From NCBI GenBank assembly GCA_964016985.1, contig OZ024833.1:58913463-58977462 (forward strand): DNA of 64,000 nucleotides, read 5' to 3'. Positions 30,509-40,955 of the stretch are shown here, piece by piece. The stretch comes from Anodontia alba. Its lineage: Eukaryota > Mollusca > Bivalvia > Lucinida > Lucinidae. The translations under genes were made by a program, and so were the position numbers. How positions within the stretch are numbered: the stretch's first letter is position 1; every line of letters begins with the position of its first letter. Under the pieces are notes generated by a model, which had not been told where the DNA came from, ran no database searches, and saw only the letters and a list, made by a program, of their open reading frames with translations.

Positions 30509-30577
30509 AATAAAAAAAAATAAACAAAAAAAATGTCGTCTGCTGCAGTTGTGATTGACGCTTTAAGGATAAATGAT
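30333..30577 (+). mobile_element. Family D element with a long poly-A
   Basis: ACTTTTAAAGCGACAAGG to GATTGACGCTTTAAGG. Left arm duplicated (AAGTATTGACATTTCATT, then AAGTATTGGCATTTCACATG). A run of about 34 A follows TTTTCTATG (30473-30506). Confidence 0.78.
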
Positions 30578-30721
30578 GTAAAAACAAGTTGTAGTTGAAA
30601 GCTGAAAGAAAAATATTTTCTTAAGTTATTAAATAGATGAAGTTCTGGCGTGCTGAAGGGAAATGACATCAAAGCCCCGGATGTCAACGCCAACGTCAAA
30701 CAAACTTACAAGACTACATCA

Positions 30722-30965
30722 CAGTTAAGGGGCTTTGATACACTTGGCAGATTTTCATCCATCTTTTATAAGGGAGACAACTTTTGTGACTTCCTGTTTC
30801 TTTCCTGCATACCAAGTCCCTTCTAAAAGGGGGACTACTCTAAAGGAAAGGATTTGCTCCCACGGGGAGCAAATTCTTTCATTGTAGAGTAGACCCCTTT
30901 TCAGAAGGGAGCAAACGCAGTTTTTGAAGAGCTGCCTCCTTTGAACGTGTATCCAGATTCCTTAA
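30722..30965. mobile_element. Family K element, complete
   Basis: TTAAGGGGCTTTGATACACT and GTGTATCCAGATTCCTTAA are inverted ends. Hairpin GGACTACTCTAAAGG, GATTTGCTCCCACGGGG, AATTCTTTC, GTAGAGTAGACCCC. Confidence 0.85.
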
Positions 30966-31698
30966 AAAGTTATCACGTCCACTGTACTCATTTATTGTGA
31001 AGGACTATAATTTAAAGTGAGTAGACTCTGAGCAGAAAGTAATTGCGTCCCTTCCCAAAGAATTATTGGAGGCGGGGCACAGATCTTTCTTTATGTGAAG
31101 CCCCTTTGATAGACTCGTTTCAGTCGGTTCCCCAGGTGCATCATATTATCCTATCTTTCAAAGAGATTCTTTCTTTCGCCTTTCTTCCTTCCAACACCAG
31201 ACTGAATGGACCAACAGACTGGAGTTTCATCAGATTGGCGCATATGTCAGGGAGACATTTTATTGTTCGGATGGACTTAGTTTGAATATTTCTTATCTTT
31301 TAGACTAGTGCCAGTCTACCCCTTAGACAAAGCATTCATCTTCCAGGGAAGCAAATTCTGCTTTCTTTTGTTGAGTCGTCTCCCTTTGGACATTAAGACG
31401 AAAGCTTTCAGCTTTAATTGTCTGTTTTAGATACATGCATATCCATTCATTTTAAATGGCCACATCAAGCATATAGGCCCAGATCAGCGGTTTCAGTCGG
31501 GCAATTTATCAGGGCATTGTTTGTTACATCAACGAGTACACATAAAAGTGAACCCCCTCCTCCTTCGCTCACTCCACCCCTCCACACCCCCATGCCCGCC
31601 CCACAAATACATATTCCCCAATTATATATAGTGAAAATAGGGGTGTGCAGCGGTCTACATTATTAGGCGAATTTTCTCAATTTTATTGTTTTTAAACC
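30966..31698. other. No confident feature
   Basis: A short stretch near 31620-31665 (TATATATAGTGAAAATAGGG, GGTCTACATTATTAGGCG) may be a family A remnant. A CCCTCC-rich patch lies near 31550. No exon found. Confidence 0.35.
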
Positions 31699-31933
31699 AG
31701 GGCCCAGTTGTTCAAAGCATCGTTATCTTACCAAGCTCGTTAGTGGTCAAAGCGTTAACTGTTCTAGTAAGTACAATATCTAATTCACAGGTATTTTGCT
31801 GAAAAATGCAAAAGCAAAAGCTACTAATATTTTTTTTCAGCAAAAATATTAGCATATATGCTATATTTAATGTTGTAACGACACGTTAATAACGTTTACT
31901 AACGACATAGTAAGTTTTGAACAAATGGGCCCA
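31699..31933. mobile_element. Family E foldback element
   Basis: CCAGGGCCCAGTTGTTCAAA and TTTTGAACAAATGGGCCCAG are inverted ends. Inner TCGTTATCTTACC, GTTAACTGTTCTAGTAAG, and a core of GCAAAAGCTACTAATATT with a reduced left arm. Confidence 0.82.
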
Positions 31934-32317
31934 GGTTTTCAATTTGTTTAATACCTCTTGCAATAATTTTACAGCATAATTCTGCCTTACCAAAATCTTC
32001 ATCATTTCCCGTTTTATATGGTGAAAATGGCACTGCTTAAGTAGCTCTTGATAAGAGGGTGTCAAGAGAAATGAGCCAGAGCATGACAAAACCTATAATA
32101 AGACCTGTCATGAGCAAAGACTCAGATCAGCCTGTACATCCACCCAGTCTGCCAAGTGCTCTCGTTTATCTCTCTTTATATAGCCCAATGTATCATACAA
32201 AACATTCTGACTGATTTTAAAATTACATGAAAGCTAGCACCATTTTACTAACAATTAAAAAAATCAAAACAATGAAATCAACACTGGTTAATAATGGCTA
32301 TAAACGAATGAAGAAAC

Positions 32318-32386
32318 ATGCTTGTTTGGTGGCCATAAGGACAGCGTTCTCGCGTTGCGCATCTCTTGTGTCTTAGATTTGATTCC
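32318..32386 (+). repeat. Possible decayed tRNA-like SINE head
   Basis: GTGGCCATAAGGACAGCG and TTAGATTTGATTCC are spaced like A and B boxes and resemble the head at 36531. Body and tail not seen. A weak H fragment (CAGATCAGCCTGTACATC) lies just before, near 32125. Confidence 0.35.
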
Positions 32387-32559
32387 AAACAATGTCTTTT
32401 TCCAGCCAAATGCCAATAATCCGTTTAATTATCATGTTATTCAGTGATGTAATCAAAGCATGGCCCAGAATCAATAACTCGAATGAAATTTTCTTCAAAA
32501 TTAAGTCGTAAATACCAATTAATGTGAACAGCGGGAATCCACTTGAAAACAGAAAACAT

Positions 32560-32758
32560 TTAACGCTTAGCACGCTGGGTGATAATTTCAGCAGACAACA
32601 TTTTAAAATAGCTTCCTTATTTTTCCCAGAAAACAGAACTTGATATTTCACGCAAATTCTCTCCAATGAGATGTCAAAACCTGTTTTCTGGGAAAAATAA
32701 GTAAGATATTTCGAAATGTCGTCTGCTGACAATGTTACCCGGAGTGCTAAGCGTTAAT
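32560..32758 (-). mobile_element. Family C element
   Basis: TTTAACGCTTAGCACGCTGG to CGGAGTGCTAAGCGTTAATC, so both ends are of the GCTAAGCGTTAA type. The centre right arm is cut to GAGATGTCAAAACC. Confidence 0.78.
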
Positions 32759-32973
32759 CAGTATTGTGATGAGGAAGAAAGTCACAGAAGCCATAATTTA
32801 AATTTAATATGCATTGTAGGCACTAAGTTTGGCAAATGAATGCTCAAAGAAATCCTATACAATTAATATTAGCCGGGTCAGTGGAATACCGTATAGCGGA
32901 ATAATTTTTTAAGGTTTTAATATATTGGCAAGTTCAATATGTCTTACAAGACCAGCATGCAATTCAGTCTACA

Positions 32974-33255
32974 TTCGGGGGTGGCCGGGTGTGGCGAAGG
33001 TGTCGTATATCTTACGTCACTGGGGCGTCCAACTGATATTGGCTTACAGTTGGGCAAGGCCTGCTGTCCTTGTAGCAGGTAAGGGTAGAGGGGGATAATT
33101 TTAATCCTTATGTTTCTTCACTCTCATTCACATTCTCTTTCCTCCCTGGCCCTCTCTTTCATCTCCTCTATTATCTTTTCTCTCCCTTTCTCTGGGAGAC
33201 GACACAAAATGACCCACGAGGGTTGACGCGTCGCTAACTACAACACAATCAAAAA
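32974..33255 (+). mobile_element. SINE-like family M, copy 1
   Basis: GGTGGCCGGGTGTGGCGAAG, CTTACGTCACTGGGGCG, TTGTAGCAGGTAAGGGT, a CT-rich middle, then CTCTGGGAGACGACACAAAA and GGGTTGACGCGTCG with tail CAACACAATCAAAAA. Flanking TCAGTCTA (about 32963 and 33256) looks like an 8-bp target duplication. No clear tRNA head; origin unknown. Confidence 0.72.
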
Positions 33256-33450
33256 TCAGTCTATATATAGGTTGTTGATTTTAGATATTATGACGTATCG
33301 TAATTACCCTAAGTATTCGGATACCTTTTCTTCCTTAAATATTTTATCTAAATTTTGAACAAGTCCAAGACGTGTCTAAAACTGCTGAATGAAATGCAGG
33401 CAGTCTAGCTGACTGATATGGATCTGTACTTTTTGTTGGGGTATTACTGT

Positions 33451-33663
33451 TTAACCCTTGTCCTGCTGAACCCGGATATGCCCTGCCTTTGCAAACAGTG
33501 TAGATCCAGATCAGTTGGCTTCTGAAGAAGCCAACTGATCTGGATCTGCACTGTTTGTCATTAAAAATTTGAATTTGTATGAATAACTTGGATAAAGTAA
33601 TCTAATTGGCTGAAAATTAGGAGTGGGAGTGGCATCTTAATTTATTCAGCATCACAAGGGTTA
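33451..33663 (+). mobile_element. Family G foldback element, complete
   Basis: Inverted ends TTAACCCTTGTCCTGCTGA and TTCAGCATCACAAGGGTTA. Perfect hairpin GATCAGTTGGCTTC / GAAGCCAACTGATC inside GTGTAGATCCA and TGGATCTGCAC. Tail AGTGGGAGTGGCATCTTAAT. Confidence 0.87.
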
Positions 33664-34080
33664 CTTAGGGTAAAAAGGATATAGCAAATGGATGTTTATC
33701 CTGTCGTTTCCCATGAAACTAACCAAATAGGCTGCATACCCACCTAATAAAGCCAATGCTTTATTAGGTTAATGGCCTAATCAGCTATAGGCACAGAGAG
33801 ATGATTCAGGGTTTTCTTCAAACTCCCGGAAATTTTAAAGAAAAAAAAAACATCATAAATTAAGCTTACTCTTATTTTCAGATACATTTTATTACGTACA
33901 GGGCAAAGCGGAAGCATGCCTATAGATAACACGCAGCATTTGGAAAAAGAAAAGTTCATTCATATATAAAGTTGTATCTAACACAAAAAAAAAAAACAAC
34001 AAAAAAAACCAACAACTTTGGACAACATGGCGCCTTGCGTAAACAATGGTTTGAAGAGTTATTTTGTTGAGCGGCATTTA

Positions 34081-34500
34081 ATGAACCGAGATAGGCAGTT
34101 GAAGAAATCAGTAATAAATTTCTAATAAGAGTTACTTCCCGATAGTTAGAATTTGTTCTGCGGCATCTAACCGAGAAATGCAATTGCAGATATCAATAAA
34201 CAATTTCTATTAAGAGTTTCTTCTCGATAGTTATAAAATTTTCGGCTGCCTCGAACCGAGAAATGCAGTTGCGGAAATCAATAATGAATTCTCACAAGAC
34301 TTGTTTCCCGATAGTTATAATTTTTTCCGGCTGCGTCTAACCGAAAAGTGCAGTTGTAGATATCAAATAATGAATTTCTCATAAGACTTACTTCTCGATA
34401 CTTAAAAATTTTTCCGGCTGTGTCCAACCGAGAAGTGCACTTGCAGAAGTCAATAATGCATTTCTAATAAGAGTTACTTCCCGATAGTTATATTTTTTAG
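34081..34500 (+). repeat. 85-bp tandem array, about 5 copies
   Basis: AACCGAGAAATGCAGTTGC occurs at about 34084, 34169, 34254, 34339 and 34426 (spacing 85, 85, 85, 87). Each unit has AATAATGAATTTCTAATAAG, TTACTTCCCGATAGTTAT and TTCCGGCTG. Identity between units is roughly 80%, so the array is old. A stray CATAACCGAAAAATA near 34566 may be a sixth remnant. Confidence 0.88.
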
Positions 34501-34981
34501 ACCATTAATAGCCTCTAAATAGCTGATAAAGACTATGCACTGAAGCAGTCTATATTTTTTTCTGCTGCATAACCGAAAAATATTACCGTGATTAAATTTC
34601 AATGGCGCAAGATTGGTGATCTATTCAGGTCTGATAGGGAGAATAGTTTGTGCCTATTTCTCATCGAAGTTCGTGCATTCTCATTGGATTCATGCTTAAA
34701 ATTGTTCAATTCCATAAACCGCTCCGACTCGCGCGTTTCAGTGGCATAACTAGAACGGAATTCTTGTTACACACACCCAGGAAAAATCTTGAAAATAATA
34801 ATTATATAAAAAAAAATTATCCTACGATAGGGATCACTCTTAAAGGAAAAAATTTAGAGGGAGCAAATTCTTTCCTTTAAAAGTGGCCCCAATTTCGGAA
34901 ACGATTTTTTATTTTCTTTACGAGCAGCACTAATGGTAAAAGCAAAATATTTTATGTAAATTGGTGTCTCTGTTGCAAATA

Positions 34982-35273
34982 GGTAGTGGTTGGGTGAGGC
35001 AAAGGTGTCGTGTATCTTACGTCACCGGGGCGTCCAACTTAGATTGGCCTACAGTTGAGCAAGGCTTGCTATCCTTGTAGCAGGTAAGGGTGGTGGCCCT
35101 GGGGGAATATTTTATTTCTTCCGTTTCTTCACTTTCATTCATTTTCCTCTTTCTCCCCTGTCCATCTCTTTCATACCATCGACAATCTTTCTCTCTGTCT
35201 TCTCCCTTTCTCTGGGAGATGACACAAAATGGCCCACAAGGGTTGACGTGTCATTAAACCCCAACACAATCAA
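34982..35273 (+). mobile_element. SINE-like family M, copy 2, with 9-bp target duplication
   Basis: TTGCAAATA occurs at 34973-34981 and again at 35274-35282. The body matches copy 1: GGTTGGGTGAGGCAAAGG, CTTACGTCACCGGGGCG, TTGTAGCAGGTAAGGG, CTCTGGGAGATGACACAAAA, then CATTAAACCCCAACACAATC. The duplication length and A-rich end point to LINE-driven retroposition. Confidence 0.85.
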
Positions 35274-35282
35274 TTGCAAATA

Positions 35283-35605
35283 CAGTCGACCCTCGATATC
35301 TCGACCTCGCTTATCTCGAATTACCGCTTATATCGAAGTGAAATTCTGGTCCCTGTTTTAACATGCAATCTAAGAACAGGTAACAAAATATTGTGGAAAA
35401 GAGGAGAAATTGCTCAATTTCTCCTCTTTTCCACAATATTTTTCAATACATCTCTAACTTCACGAGTCCAGTTACCCATATATTTGTTAAATGTGGTTGA
35501 TAGAATTAGTTTTTCCTCAATTCTGCAAATCTGATATATCGAAGTACGGATATCTCGAAGTATTTCAGAGAGTCCCTTGGAATTCGAGATAACGAGAGTC
35601 GACTG
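35283..35605. mobile_element. Pogo/Tigger-like MITE
   Basis: TA-flanked inverted ends CAGTCGACCCTCGATATCTC and GAGATAACGAGAGTCGACTG. An inner perfect stem GGAGAAATTGAGC-type (GAGGAGAAATTGCTCAATTT) is centred near 35408. Ends of this kind belong to the pogo/Tigger branch of Tc1/mariner. No transposase is encoded. Confidence 0.87.
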
Positions 35606-35909
35606 TACTATTATTTTTATTGTGCATGTTACGCACATGCGTACTGTGAATAATGAGCATTATGCCTATGATCTGGCTAACGTGTCAAAAGTTTGTCTCG
35701 CATCGAACAAGAGCCGTTTTTGTATAAGCAATGAGGAAAAAAAAAAAAAAAAAAAAAAAAAAAAACAGGTAAATACGTCTCCGTGTTTAGTAAAGATGTG
35801 TAAAACATTGTTATGTACCAGAAAAGTACTCAATGTTTATGTAAATATTGTCCTAATCATGTCCTTTTTGTTCTGAAACATTGTCTGCTAATTCGGCCAT
35901 CTTGAATTA

Positions 35910-36127
35910 CTCTTAAAGCGCCAAGCAAAAATTATACCAGAAAACATTTTTTTTCTTTTTTCTCTTTTTTTCTTTCTTTTAATTTGCAAAGAAAATAAGT
36001 CGTGACTTCCATATGAATCATCTGCTTAGCAGACGATTCATATGAAATGTCAAGTCTAATTTTCTAAAAGAAATAGGATATAATTTTTTAAATGTCTGCT
36101 GCAGTATGATTGGCGCGTGAAGGATTA
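35910..36127 (+). mobile_element. Family D element
   Basis: ACTCTTAAAGCGCCAAGC to GATTGGCGCGTGAAGG. Core GAATCATCTGCTTAGCAGAC and GATTCATATGAAATGTC. A CTTTTTTTCTTT tract lies on the left side. A poly-A run at 35733-35765 lies outside it. Confidence 0.8.
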
Positions 36128-36530
36128 AGACGAAGAATGTACTGGCATGCCATCACCATCTGTCTTGGAAAGGGATGTTAATACTAATTGACTGCTTTCA
36201 CCGTTAGCAAAACGTATTCATTTCATGGCAGGGATAAGTCAGTTACTGGACCGAATACTACTTTTTCAGCATTTAGAAGCATAGCTCCATTACAGGACAG
36301 GATACAGGTTTCTGATCTTCAAGACTTCATTTCCTTTTGTATTTACAACTATATTCCTGTCCTCATTTTGTCCCTCTTTAATTCCATTTCATTATTGAAG
36401 AAACCTGTATTGCAATCAAAAGATCAACTTCATCAAGACTAGAAACAAGTTTCAGTTTATTATTACAATTATTACCATTATTATTATTAGTAGTAGTAGT
36501 AGTAGTAGCAGCATTGTAGACTGACTAAAG
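36128..36530. other. No recognised element
   Basis: An open plus-strand frame at 36188-36442 has no splice support and no recognised domain. ACAGGTTTCTGATC and GAAGAAACCTGTATTG pair loosely. A short TAG repeat lies at 36488-36508. Confidence 0.3.
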
Positions 36531-36600
36531 TGTTCGGGTGGCCATGTGTTTAGCGCTCCGGTCTTCGGATCACAAGGTCCCTGTTTTGAATCCCACTCTT
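36531..36600 (+). mobile_element. tRNA-like SINE head cut by family A
   Basis: GTTCGGGTGGCCATGTGTTT, AGCGCTCCGG and B box TGTTTTGAATCCC, then family A starts. The rest of this SINE is not found on the far side. Confidence 0.55.
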
Positions 36601-36876
36601 CACGAAAACATGCCTATATGATTTTGACCCCCATAAACCTCATTTTTATGTAGTAAAACTGGGGTTTACGGGGGTATACATTATTTTTCTTATTTCTGCT
36701 CAAAAACATAGATTATGGATATTCGTTAGAACCGTCTCGCCGAGGCGGTTGTAACGAGTACCCGCAATCTATATTTTGAGCAGAAATATGAAAAATATCA
36801 GATTTTCTATCTGAAAATTTTTCATTTTTTGGAGGTGAAATTTTCTATATATTTGAATAGGCGTGTTTTCGTAATG
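36600..36876 (+). mobile_element. Family A foldback element
   Basis: TCACGAAAACATGCC to GGCGTGTTTTCGTAATG. The core has two changes (GAACCGTCTCGCCGAGGCGG), and TAGATTATGGATATTCG replaces the usual left arm. Confidence 0.87.
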
Positions 36877-37139
36877 AGACGGAATTCAGCTCATGACTAT
36901 ATGGCGCTTTATTGTATTTCATTATCACCCTTTCGTCGTCGTCTCGATATGACTTAAAACAATTGCATGTTGAAAGGGACGTAAACACCAAAACATGTTT
37001 TGCAGACTGTCTCGATTAAGTGTAGACCTAAATGTATGCAACATTCAAACGTACGGACAGACTAACGAATATATATAGATTCCATTTAAATCTTCTGTTG
37101 TTTTTATTTTCACCATTGCATTGCATTATGGGCCGTGTC

Positions 37140-37345
37140 GGGCGAAATCGTCATAATGCATGTCTGTACAACGAATGTTCAGATTAGCATGTGCATTCAG
37201 TCGTACATTTGCCTTTACTTTTCGCCAGTCCATTTAACAGTACAGTACCAAGACGAGTCTGTAAGGGAACAGCGAATGCCCTGATCAGACTGCGCAGATG
37301 CTCAGTCTGATCTGTGCATTCGCGGTTCGCATATGCGTTCAGCCA
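37140..37345. mobile_element. Family H element
   Basis: Decayed first part (TACAACGAATGTTCAGATT). Good second hairpin at 37268-37335: GAACAGCGAATGCCCTG, ATCAGACTGCGCAGATG / CTCAGTCTGATCTG, GCATTCGCGGTTCGC. Confidence 0.65.
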
Positions 37346-37692
37346 TCCCTGCTATTGAACGTCAAGTGGCTTTGAATCCGATTCAGACTCGTGACGGAAA
37401 TCCGATTTATTTTGTCTCTTTCATTTTCTGCCAAGCACGATATCAAATCAAATCCTTGGCTTTCAAAATCTATAACATTTGATTAAAATACAACTGTACC
37501 AAGAATTAGATCGAAAGCAATACACTTTGTGTCAAGTAATCACCAATGATCACATTACCTTATTAGCAGGAAACTATCCAGAACGAGGCTGCTGACAGAA
37601 ACCAACCTTTCACAAGAGTATTCGCTCCATATTTAAGGGACCGTTTCCGTGTAAACATACCCCACGTTTCCTAGTCTTTGAGTCTAGGTTAT

Positions 37693-37785
37693 ACCATGGT
37701 TTGTGCGCATGTACGATGCGATAATGCACGATTGTGAGCGGGTGCATTATAGCACGTACATGCGCAGACCCATGGTATAACTGAT
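37693..37785. repeat. Isolated long inverted repeat
   Basis: TATACCATGGTTTGTGCGCA, TGTACG and ATAATGCAC face GTGCATTAT, CGTACATGCGCAGACCC and ATGGTATA. A small foldback with no other copy in the window. Confidence 0.7.
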
Positions 37786-38008
37786 TTATCACGTTTGCAT
37801 ACATGTAGATCATCTACATTGCGAGATGTTTTATTCTGAAAGTTGGGAATTTTGGCTACAGCGTGATAAATAGTAGAACATCGGAAACGGCGGGTGCTTG
37901 GTAAATTGTTATAAAACCATTCTAGCAGGTGCTACATGTATATACTCGTATATGTACTACATATATATACTCGTATGTGGAGGGTATACTTTGTACAGGT
38001 GCACCAAA

Positions 38009-38240
38009 GCCAAGTGGGTTGAGCGTTTAGCTGCAGCGCTGAAGGTTGCGGGTTCGAACCAAGCTAAGACCATCGACTGAAAATCTCTCTCTGTTCACAC
38101 AGCAGTAAATGGGCACCCTTCCGGAGGGGGGAGGGGATGAGGATTAAGAATTAACACCGCCTTTCAGATGCTGTAGCCCAAGATATGATGGGCTCTAACA
38201 CATACTGCACCGACGGCCGCAAGGCTATGGGATACCTTAA
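38009..38240 (+). mobile_element. tRNA-like SINE, separate family
   Basis: Head GGGTTGAGCGTTTAGCTGC and B box GCGGGTTCGAACC. Body AAATGGGCACCCTTCCGG and GATGCTGTAGCCCAAG. Single copy here, so its 3' end is uncertain. Confidence 0.6.
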
Positions 38241-38499
38241 CCTTTTGCCCTTTACATACTTAGTTATTGGTCAAAACTATTCATTTATTTCTCGTACTTA
38301 CTAGGATTCAGAATGATTTAGGTACTGTTTCCAGACCGCACTGATGCGCAGGCCGGCTGGGACAATTGCTGGTTGCCGGCATATTCGAGATGGCATGTGA
38401 CTTGCTGCAGTCTTCGCTGGCTGCAGGCTTCTCAAATGGGTGACTAAAATGCACTAGTGGCGTAATTGCACTGAAGCCATAGGTCTAGTTAAGTGGGTA

Positions 38500-38632
38500 T
38501 CAGGTACATACTTTTCTTATTTCTCCACGAAAACATATGTTGTGGGTACTCATTAGAAGCGCATCGCCGAGGCGCTTCTAATGAGTACCCACAACATATG
38601 ATTTCATGGAGGGATAAGGAATATATAAATAC
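38500..38632. mobile_element. Family B core element, well preserved
   Basis: TTCTTATTTCTCCACGAAAA, TTGTGGGTACTCATTAGAAG and CGCATCGCCGAGGCG, then the perfect complement to TTTCATGGAGG. The outer CTTGTTAAGGAGG ends are absent. Confidence 0.82.
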
Positions 38633-38918
38633 TTTTGGATTGAAAAAAAGTATCTTATAAAGAGCTATGGAAGTCATTTGTTTATTTGAGATGTTGCTAC
38701 TTTAATGCTAGGCTTTTATTTGGCTGACATAAGATTTTACTCTTCGAAATTAGACAATCTTAGTCATTAAGCAACGAACCCAGACATGATCCGTTTAAAT
38801 ATAGAACGCTTAGTTCGTAAAAAGCTCACATGATCCTGATAAATAAAATTAAGTATCTCTCTCTATCTCTCTACTAAAAATCATTCTTATATTTTAATTT
38901 GACTGCCCTACTCCACTC

Positions 38919-39155
38919 TGCGGGCCCCCGTAGCCTAGCAGATAGGAGAGATGACTCTTAATCCATATGGTTTCTCACCGCTTTGGTTCGAGCCTCGCTC
39001 GCCGGGGTCACATGTGGGAAAGCCAAGTTCTGCTTACGGATGGTCAGGTGGTTTTTTCCCCGGGTTCTCCGGTTTTCGCCCACCTTTGATGAACGATCGG
39101 CTCGATATAAGTGAAATATTCTTGAAAGGGCCGTAAAACCCAAATCAAAAAACCT
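38919..39155 (+). mobile_element. SINE-U, tRNA head plus conserved central block
   Basis: Head CCCCGTAGCCTAGCAGATAG with B box TTGGTTCGAGCCTCG. Central TTTTTTCCCCGGGTTCTCCG resembles the block shared by MetaSINE-type animal SINEs (recalled, not checked). 3' end ATCGGCTCGATATAAG and GGGCCGTAAAACCCAAATC, sharing GGGCCGTAAAAC with SINE-P. Confidence 0.78.
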
Positions 39156-39277
39156 CTCCACTCTCTCCTGTATATTACCAATAGATGTTTTCATTAATGC
39201 TTTACAAGACCGACTTTCAGCATTGTATAAAAAAATGAAGAATCTCCGTAGTGTGTTCTGCATCTATCTATTTCTTA

Positions 39278-39490
39278 ACCTTTACAACTCTCTGGGCTAA
39301 TTCAACAGACGACAAACTGGTGATATGTTACTAAGTTTCACGAGAAAACAGGATTTGACATTTCAAGCAAATTGTATACACTGGAGACAATTTGCATGAA
39401 ATGTCAAAACCTGTTTTCTGAGAAAATAAGAAAGAATATTCAATTTCAATAGCGTCTGCTGAAAATTTTACCCAGAGTGCTAAGCGTTAA
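39278..39490 (+). mobile_element. Family C element
   Basis: CTTTACAACTCTCTGGGC to CCAGAGTGCTAAGCGTTAAT. Core AAGCAAATTGTATACACTGG / AGACAATTTGCATG. Both ends well kept. Confidence 0.82.
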
Positions 39491-39522
39491 TATAATTTCC
39501 GTCGCGTCACGCAAAAGCCACG

Positions 39523-39807
39523 CATCACGAAAACGGGCTTGTATAACTTTGACCCCCTTAAACCCCACTTTTATATAGTAAAACTGGGGTTTACAGGGGG
39601 TATACATTTTTTTCTTATTTCTGCTCAAAAACATAGATTGTGTGTACTCGTTAGAACCGCCTCACCGAGGCGGTTCTAACGAGTACCACAATCTACGTTT
39701 TGAGCAGAAATATGAAAACTATCAGAGTTTTTAAATCTGAAAATTTTCAGTTTTTGGAGGTGAAATTTTCTTTATATTTGAATACATATAGGCGTGTTTT
39801 CGTAATG
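39523..39807 (+). mobile_element. Family A foldback element
   Basis: CATCACGAAAACGGGCTTG to GGCGTGTTTTCGTAATG. Core GAACCGCCTCACCGAGGCGG. TGAATACATATAGGCG near the right end carries a small insertion. Confidence 0.87.
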
Positions 39808-39954
39808 ATCAACCCATTCTGATGAGCTCCTTTACCGTTCGCTTTGAGTAAGCCTAGATACTCTAGAATCCTCTGGTGAAACGCGAAGATCATGATCAGA
39901 ATTTCCTGATGTGTAGGCTGATCAGTCCTTTTGCTTTTCTCATCAGCAATAACA

Positions 39955-40379
39955 TTCACCACTCTCTAGGCTAATTCAGCAGACGATAAATTTGATGACG
40001 TTTTTCTTATATATTCCCAGTAAAGAGTATTTGACGTTTCGTGCAAATTGTCCCCATTTGCATGAAATATCAAATCCTGTTTACTGGGAAAAAATAAGAA
40101 AACATATTTCAAAATGTCGTCTGCTGAAAAATCCAGGGCCCTGTTGTTCAAAGCGTCGTTAGCTTAACGAGCTCGTTAACTGTTTTAGCGGATTCAATAT
40201 ACAATATTTTGATATTTTTTGCTGAAAAAAATGTGAGTAGCTTTTGCACTGCAAAAGCTACTCACATTTTTTCAGCAAAAAATTTCAGCATATTTGTGTA
40301 TCACTCCATTTAAATTTTAACGAAATCGTTAACGACATCGTTAGCTTTAAACAACTGGGCCCAGAGTGCTAAGCGGTAA
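39955..40379 (+). mobile_element. Family C element split by family E
   Basis: Left part TTCACCACTCTCTAGGC to GTCGTCTGCTGAAAAATCC; right part CAGAGTGCTAAGCGGTAAG. The normal junction GAAAATTTTACCCAGAGTGC is interrupted by 231 bp of family E. Central hairpin of C reduced to GCAAATTGTCCCCATTTGC. Confidence 0.85.
40134..40364. mobile_element. Family E element nested in family C
   Basis: Ends GGGCCCTGTTGTTCAAAGCG and CTTTAAACAACTGGGCCC. Core AAAATGTGAGTAGCTTTTGC / GCAAAAGCTACTCACATTTT is a perfect stem of at least 20 bp. Confidence 0.88.
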
Positions 40380-40574
40380 GGGTCCTTTACGTCGGACCAG
40401 GCGTAGCTTTTTTTTTTTTTTTTTTTTTTTGCATATGAGAAAGAACAGCAATGAAAGCCATCATGTTTACGCATTCTCTTTAATGTGCCGTATAATTACA
40501 TTTCCTGCGTGCTGCAGGTTTCCTTGACTCTTTGCATGCTGTAGGCGAATGCTGCACGCGACAAATGAGTGACT

Positions 40575-40955
40575 TGTTTTTCTTACTTTTTTTCAGTAAA
40601 CAGAACTTGACATTTTAGTTGAGTTCTCTTTGAGGAGGCTGTTTACATGAAATATCAAGATTTTTCTCTTTCTGAGTAAAGCGCGAAAAAATATATTTTA
40701 AAACATCTGTTGAAAATCAAATTCTATATGCATTTAAGATTAACACCGTTAGCATACCATGGGCAAATTCCGCAGACGACAAATTGATGATAATTTTATC
40801 GCTTTTTCTAAGAATATTGATTTTGACAATTCGTGCAAATTGTCTCCTTACGAGACTTGAGGAGACAATATGCATGATATGTCTCCTATTTTCTGGGAAA
40901 AATATTTCAAAATGTCGTCTGCTTAACTTTTTACCCAGTACGCAGCGCGTTAAAA
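40575..40955 (+). mobile_element. One decayed and one fair family C copy
   Basis: Decayed: 40575-40690 (CAGAACTTGACATTTTAG, TTTACATGAAATATCAAG). Fair: 40738-40955, CATGGGCAAATTCCGCAGAC, GTGCAAATTGTCTCC / GGAGACAATATGCATG, ACCCAGTACGCAGCGCGTTA. Confidence 0.65.

Larger units (their letters stand above)
34736..35690 (+). mobile_element. Family L element broken by two insertions
   Basis: Left part TTCAGTGGCATAACTAGAAC to TGTTGCAAATA (34981). Right part CTATTATTTTTATTGTGC (35608) to GTTACGCACATGCGTAC. The intact copy at 51175-51492 reads straight across this point (TTGCAAATATTATTTTTCC on its other strand), which proves an empty site. Core right arm GAGCAAATTCTTTCC; left arm partly lost. Confidence 0.85.

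Noticed and set aside
36188..36442. 84-codon plus-strand gene
   Set aside because: Mixed composition, no recognised domain, no splice or start context, and it lies between repeats.
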